Counted from the first letter of the stretch, positions 1 through 4,897 are shown. The stretch is 9,826 bases of DNA from RGIG8775 sp045660295 (GCA_045660295.1 JAZRDN010000047.1:1-9826); one strand, 5' to 3'. A program made the numbers and translations. Notes: a model not told the origin generated them from the sequence alone.

Positions 1-57
1 TAGAGCAACTGACTCTTAATCAGTGGGTCCAGGGTTCGAGTCCCTGGAGGTGCACCA
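1..57 (+). tRNA. tRNA-Lys(CUU), 5' truncated by window edge
   Basis: The window opens inside the D-arm. The anticodon arm ACTGA-CTCTTAA-TCAGT gives anticodon CTT (Lys, AAG codons). Variable loop GGGTC, T-arm CAGGG-TTCGAGT-CCCTG, the 3' acceptor strand GAGGTGC and an encoded ACCA all follow. The missing 5' part (acceptor GCACCTC and the start of the D-arm) lies before position 1; the interrupted copy at 1075 still shows what it should look like. Confidence 0.93.
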
Positions 58-63
58 TTGTTT

Positions 64-139
64 TCCTCGATAGCTCAGTCGGTAGAGCGCATGACTGTTA
101 ATCATGATGTCACTGGTTCGAGCCCAGTTCGGGGAGCCA
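64..139 (+). tRNA. tRNA-Asn(GUU)
   Basis: A complete 76-nt tRNA. The acceptor strands TCCTCGA and TCGGGGA pair over 7 bp with one G-T wobble. The D-arm is GCTC...GAGC, the anticodon arm CATGA-CTGTTAA-TCATG (anticodon GTT, Asn) and the T-arm ACTGG-TTCGAGC-CCAGT. Discriminator G and an encoded CCA end at 139. It lies 6 nt after tRNA-Lys, so the two are probably cut from one transcript. It is the reference for the decayed Asn-like sequence near 4076-4169. Confidence 0.96.
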
Positions 140-141
140 AG

Positions 142-171
142 AAAAAAGCAAGTCGAAAGACTTGCTTTTTT
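142..171 (+). terminator. Rho-independent terminator of the Lys-Asn tRNA operon
   Basis: A perfect 13-bp stem with a GAAA tetraloop (core GCAAGTC/GACTTGC flanked by six A and six T) begins 2 nt after the CCA of tRNA-Asn. The 3' arm itself is the U-tract. It closes the tRNA transcription unit. Confidence 0.9.
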
Positions 172-175
172 CTAT

Positions 176-357
176 CCAATCCGAAGGATTGGTATGTAAT
201 CTCGCGTGAGCGAGTATGTAATCTGCGCCCCGCGCAGTATGGCATCACGCGCCAGCGTGTATTTCTCCTTCGGATTGATTACATTCAACACTTCGTGTTG
301 TTTCCATACTGCAGACAAGCTGCGGATTTCATCCACGCCTATCGGCGTGATTATATA
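176..357. repeat. Array of eight short hairpins with ~8-nt linkers, arranged as a large inverted repeat
   Basis: No gene is supported in 174-480. Hairpins: 176-192 (7 bp), 201-214 (5 bp), 223-237 (6 bp), 246-259 (5 bp), a weak one at 266-274 (3 bp), 286-300 (6 bp), 309-325 (6 bp with one G-T) and 334-349 (6 bp). Stem sequences all differ, but linkers are conserved: TATGTAAT, TATGTAAT, TATGGCAT on the left; on the right they appear reverse-complemented (GATTACATT, TTTCCATA, GATTTCATC, GATTATATA). The array is therefore inverted around ~262-268. Positions 177-187 are also exactly complementary to 267-277. This could be a multi-branched RNA, a palindromic mobile element or a relic; I cannot assign a known family. 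Confidence 0.75.
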
Positions 358-405
358 GAGAGTTACGTTGAAGTCCTTGATGTCGGAGCGCTTTTCGCGT
401 TTTTA

Positions 406-430
406 GGGGTAAAAAACACCCCCTTTTTTT
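406..430 (+). terminator. Probable Rho-independent terminator after the hairpin array
   Basis: Stem GGGGT/ACCCC (406-410 with 418-422), a 7-nt A-rich loop, then C and a run of seven T. It lies downstream of the hairpin array and ~60 nt before the next promoter, so it may end a transcript covering the array. The stem is short. Confidence 0.6.
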
Positions 431-445
431 CACCATTGCACCTTC

Positions 446-478
446 TCTTGAATTTTTTTGTCTCGAACCTGTAACTTT
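446..478 (+). repeat. Copy 1 of a 33-bp direct repeat preceding accessory-gene promoters
   Basis: This segment (TCTTGAA...TCGAACCTGTAACTTT) matches 1327-1359 at 26 of 33 positions without gaps. Both copies lie just upstream of a promoter (-35 at 490 and at 1365) and both follow tRNA-related sequence. The TCGAACCT core (463-470) is the reverse complement of the AGGTTCGA found at the right edge of the same gene cassette (1012-1019). Confidence 0.6.
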
Positions 479-489
479 ACAAATGCATA

Positions 490-518
490 TTGAAAGAATA
501 ACTTTTTTGTGATATAAT
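490..518 (+). promoter_or_regulatory. Sigma-70-type promoter for the DUF3592-type gene
   Basis: -35 TTGAAA (490-495), a 17-bp spacer and -10 TATAAT (513-518). The leader to the ATG is ~20 nt and contains an RBS-like AAGAAGGATGGTGG. The leader resembles that of the gene at 4244. Confidence 0.85.
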
Positions 519-542
519 AGTTCCAAGAAGGATGGTGGCTAT

Positions 543-983
543 ATGAGAGTTAATTGTATGAGAGCGAATGGTAAGCAAGTTGTTTTTTTGATATTTGTCA
601 TAATTGGGCTGATTTTTATGGTTGTTGGTACGGTGATTTGCTTAAATGTTTTTGATTATAGTGACAAAGTAGAAACTACTGCGTTAATAACCGAGATTGA
701 GTCTTATCAGGAATATGCTAATGGAAGAACACATATACGCCATAAAACCCATATAACATATGATGTTGAAGGATTGTCATATACTAATGTCGTCAAAATG
801 TATTCGTCTTCTTGGAATGTAGGAGATGAGATTGAAATTTATTATGATATTAACAATCCTCAAAATGTTGGTTCTAAAGATACGGATTGGGCTTTGCTTG
901 TGATACCGTGTCTTGGCTTGATGTTTTTTTGTTTGGGCTCGATAACTCTATTTGTAAGTCGCAAAAAACAAATGTGTACTTAA
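543..983 (+). CDS. DUF3592-type membrane protein
   Basis: A 146-aa protein with hydrophobic segments at about residues 12-35 and 115-138 around a beta-rich, non-cytoplasmic or membrane-proximal domain (about 42-112). The arrangement TTALITEI...HITYDVEG...VGDEIEIYYDINNPQNVG is characteristic of DUF3592 proteins: a polar domain between two TM helices in which a strand-rich segment ends in a YYDPxNP-like turn (here YYDINNP). The molecular role of the family is not established. The ATG at 543 sits 5 nt after GGTGG; a second ATG at 558 is possible but less well spaced. The DNA is visibly AT-richer than the genes from 4960 onward, consistent with an accessory gene. It lies alone between the tRNA-linked hairpin array and the interrupted tRNA-Lys, with its own promoter and no clear terminator. 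Confidence 0.82.
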   Translation: MRVNCMRANGKQVVFLIFVIIGLIFMVVGTVICLNVFDYSDKVETTALITEIESYQEYANGRTHIRHKTHITYDVEGLSYTNVVKMYSSSWNVGDEIEIYYDINNPQNVGSKDTDWALLVIPCLGLMFFCLGSITLFVSRKKQMCT

Positions 984-1010
984 TTTGGAATAAATGACAT
1001 ATAAAATTCC

Positions 1011-1040
1011 AAGGTTCGAAATTGTCGGGGTAATACATAG
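1011..1040 (+). repeat. Copy 1 of a 30-bp direct repeat at the 3' edge of an accessory gene
   Basis: It begins AAGGTTCGA, 27 nt after the DUF3592-type stop codon, and matches 4043-4072, which overlaps the helicase stop codon, at 24 of 30 positions without gaps. The GGTTCGA core resembles a tRNA T-loop. Just before it, TTGGAAT (985-991) can pair with ATTCCAA (1006-1012). This could be the edge of an exchangeable cassette or remains of a tRNA-flanking sequence. Confidence 0.6.
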
Positions 1041-1113
1041 TCCTACGAGACAAAAAACACAAAATCTTTTATATGCACCTCTAGCTCAGTTGGTAGAGCA
1101 ACTGACTCTGAAT

Positions 1114-1167
1114 TTGCTACTTGTCGGTCGGACACGACAAGTAACGCAAGATACCGCAAGCGGTATG
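1114..1167 (+). repeat. Hairpin block 1 in the anticodon arm of the tRNA-Lys-like gene
   Basis: A 54-nt insertion with two hairpins. The first pairs TTGC (1114-1117) with 1146-1149 and TACTTGTCG (1118-1126) with 1135-1143: 13 bp with a 2-nt bulge and an 8-nt loop. The second is ATACCG/CGGTAT (1151-1156 with 1161-1166) closed by a CAAG tetraloop. No stem base is mismatched, so it is young or maintained. Confidence 0.8.
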
Positions 1168-1182
1168 CAGTGGGTCCGGGGT

Positions 1183-1281
1183 CAAAATCTTCTGCGAAGA
1201 TTTTGAGGGGAGCGGTAGTGAATGACAGTCCGGCGGACTGTCAGAGCCGCGGAAGACCGAGCGCGCAGTTCGCGCGAGAAA
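1183..1281 (+). repeat. Hairpin block 2 in the T-loop of the tRNA-Lys-like gene
   Basis: A ~99-nt insertion. It holds a perfect 10-bp hairpin (1183-1192 with 1196-1205, loop TGC); a perfect 9-bp hairpin (TGACAGTCC at 1223-1231 with 1235-1243), itself enclosed by GCGG/CCGC (1212-1215 with 1247-1250); and GCGCG/CGCGC (1261-1265 with 1271-1275). It is much more GC-rich than the flanks, which suggests an origin outside the neighbouring AT-rich cassette. Confidence 0.8.
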
Positions 1282-1326
1282 GAGTCCCCGGAGGTGCACC
1301 AAAAGAGATTTTGTGTTTTTTTATTT

Positions 1327-1359
1327 TCTTGAACTTTTTGGATTTGAACGTGTGACTTT
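1327..1359 (+). repeat. Copy 2 of the 33-bp direct repeat preceding accessory-gene promoters
   Basis: This is the partner of 446-478 (26/33 identical, ungapped). It begins 26 nt after the CCA of the interrupted tRNA and ends 5 nt before the helicase -35 box, the same relation to a promoter as copy 1. Confidence 0.6.
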
Positions 1360-1364
1360 TGTTG

Positions 1365-1393
1365 TTGAATTATTTGAAGTTTTATGCTATAAT
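1365..1393 (+). promoter_or_regulatory. Sigma-70-type promoter for the helicase gene
   Basis: -35 TTGAAT (1365-1370), 17-bp spacer, and -10 TATAAT (1388-1393) with an extended TGC just before it. The segment TTTATGCTATAATA is identical to the one at the promoter at 4192-4220. Confidence 0.87.
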
Positions 1394-1416
1394 ATATTTG
1401 AAAGGAGGGAGATGCA

Positions 1417-4044
1417 ATGAAAAGTTTTAATAACATACACTTCAAGGGGAATTTTCGAGACTATCAGCAACGCGTACTTGATAACGCAGATAAGTATCTC
1501 AAAGACGGAAAAATTAATATTGTTGCGGCACCGGGTAGCGGAAAAACCGTTCTTGGGCTTGAATTGATTCGCCGTTTGGGTTCGCCTGCTATCATTTTGT
1601 CGCCTACAACGGCAATCAGGGAGCAATGGGGCGAGCGATTTAATCATATGTTCCTTGAGAATGCGGAAGATTTTTCGTTGCTCTTTTCGAATGACCTACA
1701 TAATATCAGGCTTATAAATTCGATAACCTACCAAGCACTGTATACCGCGGTTGATAATATCTCCTCCTCGGAGGACGGAGATACAGATTGCTCTGATATT
1801 GACATCTTTGCCGCTATGAGAGAATTCGGAATAAAAACCGTATGTCTTGATGAGGCTCATCATCTCAAAAACGAGTGGCAGAAAGCACTTGAAAAATTTA
1901 TTTCCGCGCTTGATAAGGATGTAAAAATCATTTCTCTTACAGCTACGCCGCCATATGACTCTGAAGGTTCGGAATGGAGCAGATATATGAATATCTGCGG
2001 CGAGATAGACGAGGAAATATTCGTTCCCGAGCTCGTCGGTCAAAACACTTTGTGCCCGCATCAGGACTACGTATATTTTAATTATCCGACAGACTCGGAA
2101 ATTGAAAGCTTTCGCACGCATAAGGAACGCGCTTTGCTTGCTGTTGAAGAGCTCGGAAAGCTTGATCTGTTTTCAGGAGTATGCCAATCCTTAAATGCCG
2201 AGCAAGATTATGAGGTGCTGTTTACTGATGCTAAGCAGTACATAGCTCTTGTTACTTTGCTTAAATATTATGGCTTTGAAATTGATAAAAAACTGATTCG
2301 CGAGCTTACCTCCAAAAGAGGACTTCCCCCGTTTAAAATGCAGTATGCCGAGGTGGCAATTGGGTTCCTTCTTGACGGAGAATTGATTACTGAAGAACAG
2401 AAAGCGGAAATCGTTTCTGTTTTAAAGGATCATTCTGTTTATGAGAAAAAGAAGGTTACGCTTGATCTGAATGAACGCTTGAAACGGACTTTGATTTCTT
2501 CTGTAGGAAAGCTCGAGAGCATCAAGCAAATAGCGGATAATGAAGTCTCGGCAATGGGTGAACACCTTCGAATGCTTGTTTTGACTGATTATATCAAGAA
2601 AGAAAATCTCTCCAAAATTGCATCTGCTGAAGAATTCAATTCGGTGAATATCGTCAGCATTTTTGAAACTCTCCGCCGTGCAAATTTGAACGTAAACATC
2701 GGAGTTCTTTCGGGATCTCTCATTATTCTTCCGAAATCCGTTGATCTTTCAGACATTAAACACAAAAAAGAGGATATTGCGGATACCGATTACTGTACAG
2801 TTGAATTTGCGGGAGCGCTCCATCGAGGTGTTGATTACGTTGGAAAGCTGTTCGAGGAAGGCAAAATCCAAATACTTATCGGAACAAAGTCACTTCTCGG
2901 TGAAGGATGGGATTCCCCTTGCATCAATTCGCTCATTTTAGCAAGCTTTGTCGGTAGCTTCGTTCTGTCCAATCAAATGCGTGGGCGAGCAATTCGCATT
3001 GACAAAAACGATCCTGAAAAAACGGCAAATATATGGCATCTTGTGACGGTTGAGCCGGAATATTTATTCAAAGATAAAGCTACCGAAAGGATCGCCGCAT
3101 ATATTAGGGAAGATTATAAAGAGCTTCATTCTTATGATTTCGATATTTTAAAACGTCGCTTTGATTCCTTTATGGGCCCCAATTATTCTACCGGAACGAT
3201 TGAGAGCGGAATTGAGCGAATTACCTTGATCAAGCCGCCTTTTGACAATGATGACATTGAACGAATTAACGAGGAAATGTTAAAACTGTCTGCCGAGCGC
3301 GGTGAAGTGAAAAATAAGTGGCGCGGTGAGGTAGCGGACGGAAGCTTTGCGGTTGGCGTTGAAACGGATATTCCAAAAGAGGCAAGAGTTCCCGTATTTA
3401 CGTTTTGGAATTTTGCATTGAATGCGATCATTGTTTCGACCGAAATTTCGTTATTGCAACCGCTAATGAGGTCGATGATAAGCAATAATGTTCCGATGAC
3501 TCTGGGAACTATTGCAGTGATGATTGCTTTATTTGTTGTTTTGTACCGCGGTATAAAGAAGATGGTGCTGCATTCCAATCCTGCCCATTCCATAAAAACA
3601 TTGGGTGTTGCAGTTTATAAAACATTGTGCGAGTGTGAGTTGATATCGCTGTCGGCAAAGGTTGAAACAACCGCGTACAAGCAGATCTATGTTGTCGCTA
3701 TACATTTGAGAAATGCATCGATTCACGATCAGAACATTTTCAATACGGCTATGACAGAAATGCTTTCGCCGATAGAAAATCCGCGTTACATTTTGATCTC
3801 CAAAAACATATTTAAGAGGTATAACTACGAGCGTTCTTTTGCTTGCCCCTCGATTATCGGCAAAAAGAAAGAATACGTAGAGGTATTGGCAGAAAAGTTA
3901 AAAGGCACAACCGGTAACTTTGAGCCTGTTTTTACGCATCGCGAGAACGGCAGACGCCTGATCTTGAAATGTAGAAAACGTTCTTATATCACTTTCAATG
4001 AGAAAGCTATGGGAAAGAAATATAAGGTTTCTCATTGGAATTAA
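1417..4044 (+). CDS. SF2 (DEAD/DEAH-type) helicase with a predicted membrane hairpin
   Basis: An 875-aa protein starting 8 nt after a strong AAAGGAGG. Helicase motifs in order: Q-like DYQQRVL (about 15-21), Walker A APGSGKT (38-44), DEAH (145-148), motif III SLTATPP (173-179), motif V GEGWDSP (495-501) and motif VI NQMRGRAIR (519-527). The two RecA-like domains are therefore complete, with a ~200-aa insertion between them. At about 660-680 and 693-710 there are two hydrophobic stretches that look like a TM hairpin, followed by a ~165-aa C-terminal domain I do not recognise. Membrane segments are unusual for SF2 helicases, most of which are soluble. It is likely an ATP-dependent nucleic acid translocase; a role in defence against foreign DNA is only inferred from the accessory setting. 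No nuclease or methylase motif is visible beside it. Confidence 0.88.
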   Translation: MKSFNNIHFKGNFRDYQQRVLDNADKYLKDGKINIVAAPGSGKTVLGLELIRRLGSPAIILSPTTAIREQWGERFNHMFLENAEDFSLLFSNDLHNIRLINSITYQALYTAVDNISSSEDGDTDCSDIDIFAAMREFGIKTVCLDEAHHLKNEWQKALEKFISALDKDVKIISLTATPPYDSEGSEWSRYMNICGEIDEEIFVPELVGQNTLCPHQDYVYFNYPTDSEIESFRTHKERALLAVEELGKLDLFSGVCQSLNAEQDYEVLFTDAKQYIALVTLLKYYGFEIDKKLIRELTSKRGLPPFKMQYAEVAIGFLLDGELITEEQKAEIVSVLKDHSVYEKKKVTLDLNERLKRTLISSVGKLESIKQIADNEVSAMGEHLRMLVLTDYIKKENLSKIASAEEFNSVNIVSIFETLRRANLNVNIGVLSGSLIILPKSVDLSDIKHKKEDIADTDYCTVEFAGALHRGVDYVGKLFEEGKIQILIGTKSLLGEGWDSPCINSLILASFVGSFVLSNQMRGRAIRIDKNDPEKTANIWHLVTVEPEYLFKDKATERIAAYIREDYKELHSYDFDILKRRFDSFMGPNYSTGTIESGIERITLIKPPFDNDDIERINEEMLKLSAERGEVKNKWRGEVADGSFAVGVETDIPKEARVPVFTFWNFALNAIIVSTEISLLQPLMRSMISNNVPMTLGTIAVMIALFVVLYRGIKKMVLHSNPAHSIKTLGVAVYKTLCECELISLSAKVETTAYKQIYVVAIHLRNASIHDQNIFNTAMTEMLSPIENPRYILISKNIFKRYNYERSFACPSIIGKKKEYVEVLAEKLKGTTGNFEPVFTHRENGRRLILKCRKRSYITFNEKAMGKKYKVSHWN

Positions 4045-4072
4045 GGTTCGATTTTGTTGGGTTAACACATAA
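4043..4072 (+). repeat. Copy 2 of the 30-bp direct repeat at the 3' edge of an accessory gene
   Basis: This is the partner of 1011-1040 (24/30 identical). Its first two bases are the last two of the helicase stop codon, so the repeat edge coincides with the end of the gene. Confidence 0.6.
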
Positions 4073-4075
4073 GCG

Positions 4076-4169
4076 AACGACTGTTAATTTCGCCTTTGGC
4101 AAATATTGCACGATGTCACCGGGGTGCTTTTACGCAACCATGCTCGCTGCGCTCGCTTTCGAGCCCGAT
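4076..4169 (+). pseudogene. Decayed tRNA-Asn-like sequence with hairpin insertions
   Basis: The anticodon arm AACGA-CTGTTAA-T keeps anticodon GTT. After a 22-nt insertion (4089-4110, an imperfect hairpin with GCC/GGC core) the strand resumes with CGATGTCACCGG, which matches the intact tRNA-Asn (ATGATGTCACTGG). A second insertion of about 35 nt (4123-4157) precedes the complete T-loop TTCGAGC (4158-4164) and a partial T-stem. The 5' acceptor/D-arm and the 3' acceptor are not recognisable. Alternative foldbacks overlap it: ACGCAACCA/TGGTTGCGT (4132-4140 with 4170-4178, 9 bp), GCTCG/CGAGC (4151-4155 with 4160-4164), TTGCG-TTCG-CGCAA (4173-4186) and GCGAACG/CGTTCGC (4073-4079 with 4176-4182). Confidence 0.62.
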
Positions 4170-4191
4170 TGGTTGCGTTCGCGCAAGCGGA

Positions 4192-4220
4192 TTGAAAACC
4201 CCATACTTTTATGCTATAAT
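4192..4220 (+). promoter_or_regulatory. Sigma-70-type promoter for the gene at 4244
   Basis: -35 TTGAAA (4192-4197), 17-bp spacer and -10 TATAAT (4215-4220) with an extended TGC. The downstream leader (GTCCAAGAAAGGCGGTGG) resembles the leader of the gene at 543. Confidence 0.87.
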
Positions 4221-4243
4221 AAGTCCAAGAAAGGCGGTGGAGT

Positions 4244-4699
4244 ATGAAAGAACAAATAGCGGAAAATATAGAAAAATTGCTCCGATGGCATATCGTTATC
4301 GCTGTGATCCATGCGGTCTTGCTGGTTGTATTTATTTTGGTTGTCGTTGGTGTTATCAAGTATAAATTGCTTAATGCCTGGTGGAAAAATGTATTGTTTA
4401 TTTGGTTCGCGGTGGTCATTACGGTGGGATTACCTATTGTAGATTACTTTAATATCGCACCCATTTACCGTGATTACAAAGAGCAGGCGTATATCGTTGT
4501 TGAAGATGCGAGGGTAATAATAAAACAAGGGGCGTCGGGCGGACTTGACAGTACAAACCAAGTGATCCTTTACGACGGTGAAAATCAAATAGAGCTAAAG
4601 ATCGAAACGGATATCAGCCTTGACACCGAGGTTGAGTATAGCGGAAAAATTGCATATTTAGAAAATTCGGGATATTTGATTTGGTACGAATTCGAATAA
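4244..4699 (+). CDS. Two-TM membrane protein of unknown function
   Basis: A 151-aa protein I cannot place in a family. It has an amphipathic N-terminus (1-14), two hydrophobic segments at about 15-39 and 47-67, then a soluble, strand-rich C-terminal part (about 80-151) with alternating hydrophobic residues (AYIVVEDARVIIKQG, NQVILYDGENQIELKIETD, GYLIWYEFE). In size and two-helix layout it recalls the DUF3592-type protein at 543, and both share a similar promoter and leader, but the domain order differs (both helices N-terminal here) and no clear sequence match is visible. The ATG follows AAGGCGGTGG by 3 nt. A terminator closes it 31 nt downstream. It is the last gene of the accessory zone. Confidence 0.75.
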   Translation: MKEQIAENIEKLLRWHIVIAVIHAVLLVVFILVVVGVIKYKLLNAWWKNVLFIWFAVVITVGLPIVDYFNIAPIYRDYKEQAYIVVEDARVIIKQGASGGLDSTNQVILYDGENQIELKIETDISLDTEVEYSGKIAYLENSGYLIWYEFE

Positions 4700-4708
4700 A
4701 AAAGAAAA

Positions 4709-4730
4709 ATGTCTTTTGAGCTCAAGACAT
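4709..4730 (+). repeat. Short hairpin preceding the terminator
   Basis: ATGTCTT/AAGACAT (4709-4715 with 4724-4730) forms a 7-bp stem with an 8-nt loop, immediately before the main terminator. It has no U-tract of its own and may be a weak first terminator or a spacer hairpin. Confidence 0.5.
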
Positions 4731-4764
4731 AAAAAGAAAAGTCGCTCTTGCGACTTTTCTTTTT
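4731..4764 (+). terminator. Strong Rho-independent terminator at the end of the accessory zone
   Basis: A perfect 15-bp stem: 4731-4745 pairs with 4750-4764 around a TCTT loop, with core GTCGC/GCGAC and A/T-rich base giving U-tracts on both strands. It separates the accessory genes from the NhaC operon and could also stop transcription coming from the right. Confidence 0.9.
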
Positions 4765-4789
4765 GTATTATTCATTTGTTTCAATTCGG

Positions 4790-4818
4790 TTGACAAACAC
4801 CGCACGCGGTGATATAAT
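4790..4818 (+). promoter_or_regulatory. Promoter of the NhaC-PHP operon with a spacer dyad
   Basis: Perfect consensus TTGACA (4790-4795), 17-bp spacer and TATAAT (4813-4818). The spacer holds a perfect inverted repeat CACCGC-AC-GCGGTG (4798-4811), ideally placed for a repressor or MerR-type regulator, though 17 bp is an ordinary spacer length. The leader to the start codon is about 135 nt. Confidence 0.85.
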
Positions 4819-4845
4819 ACTTATGGAACCAATTCTCAAGGATTA

Positions 4846-4897
4846 TTAAAAGGTGCGGGGGATTTGCGCGCCTGCAGCCTGCGCATTTACCTTTTAG
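4846..4897 (+). promoter_or_regulatory. Structured 5' leader of the antiporter gene
   Basis: TTAAAAGGT (4846-4854) pairs with ACCTTTTAG (4889-4897) over 9 bp (one G-T), enclosing TGCGC/GCGCA (4865-4869 with 4881-4885) with an 11-nt loop containing CTGCAG. No U-run follows, so it is not a simple attenuator. It could be a cis-regulatory RNA; it does not match an ion riboswitch that I can recognise. Confidence 0.4.

Larger units (their letters stand above)
1075..1301 (+). pseudogene. tRNA-Lys-like gene (anticodon CTG) interrupted by two hairpin blocks
   Basis: With 1114-1167 and about 1183-1281 removed, a standard tRNA remains: acceptor GCACCTC/GAGGTGC, D-arm GCTC...GAGC, anticodon stem ACTGA/TCAGT, variable GGGTC, T-stem CGGGG/CCCCG and encoded ACCA. 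Against the intact tRNA-Lys it differs only at anticodon position 36 (CTT to CTG, which would read Gln CAG codons) and at one T-stem pair that changed on both strands (A-T to G-C), apart from a T-loop slightly disturbed at the insertion. The first insertion follows the first base of the 3' anticodon strand; the second is in the 5' part of the T-loop. No bacterial tRNA splicing system is known that would remove these, so it probably is not a working tRNA, but the intact pairing could mean a structured RNA. Confidence 0.8.
1052..1321. repeat. Inverted repeat (19 bp) enclosing the interrupted tRNA-Lys-like sequence
   Basis: Bases 1052-1070 (A6, CACAAAATCTTTT) pair with 1301-1321 over 19 bp, with only a 2-nt bulge (1306-1307). 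The pairing continues after a small internal loop into the 7-bp tRNA acceptor stem (1075-1081 with 1291-1297). The right arm ends in a T-run and could act as a terminator. The whole 270-bp unit is therefore one large branched foldback. Confidence 0.75.

Noticed and set aside
176..357. CRISPR array
   Set aside because: The repeats are short hairpins of differing sequence with ~8-nt linkers; there are no identical 24-37-nt repeats with unique spacers and no cas genes.
58..474. 138-aa plus-strand ORF over the tRNA-Asn and hairpin array
   Set aside because: It starts between two tRNAs and reads through tRNA-Asn (SIAQSVERMTVNHDVTGSSPV is a typical translated tRNA), a terminator and hairpins; there is no RBS.
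994..1206. 70-aa plus-strand ORF over the interrupted tRNA
   Set aside because: Its sequence YAPLAQLVEQLTLN is the usual artefact of translating a tRNA 5' half, and it runs into the inserted hairpins.
1075..1301. tRNA with a group I intron
   Set aside because: The first insertion is only 54 nt and contains no group I core; two separate insertions in one tRNA, one in the T-loop, do not fit a bacterial tRNA intron.
1170..1355. 61-aa plus-strand ORF and overlapping minus-strand ORFs across 1117-1445
   Set aside because: These arise from the GC-rich hairpin block; no RBS, no protein-like composition and several frames are open together.
4035..4247. 70-aa ORF spanning the Asn-like sequence
   Set aside because: It crosses the tRNA remnant and a promoter and has no RBS.
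1417..4699. Restriction-modification or known multi-gene defence operon
   Set aside because: No methylase, nuclease or other recognisable defence partner lies beside the helicase; the neighbours are separately promoted small membrane proteins.
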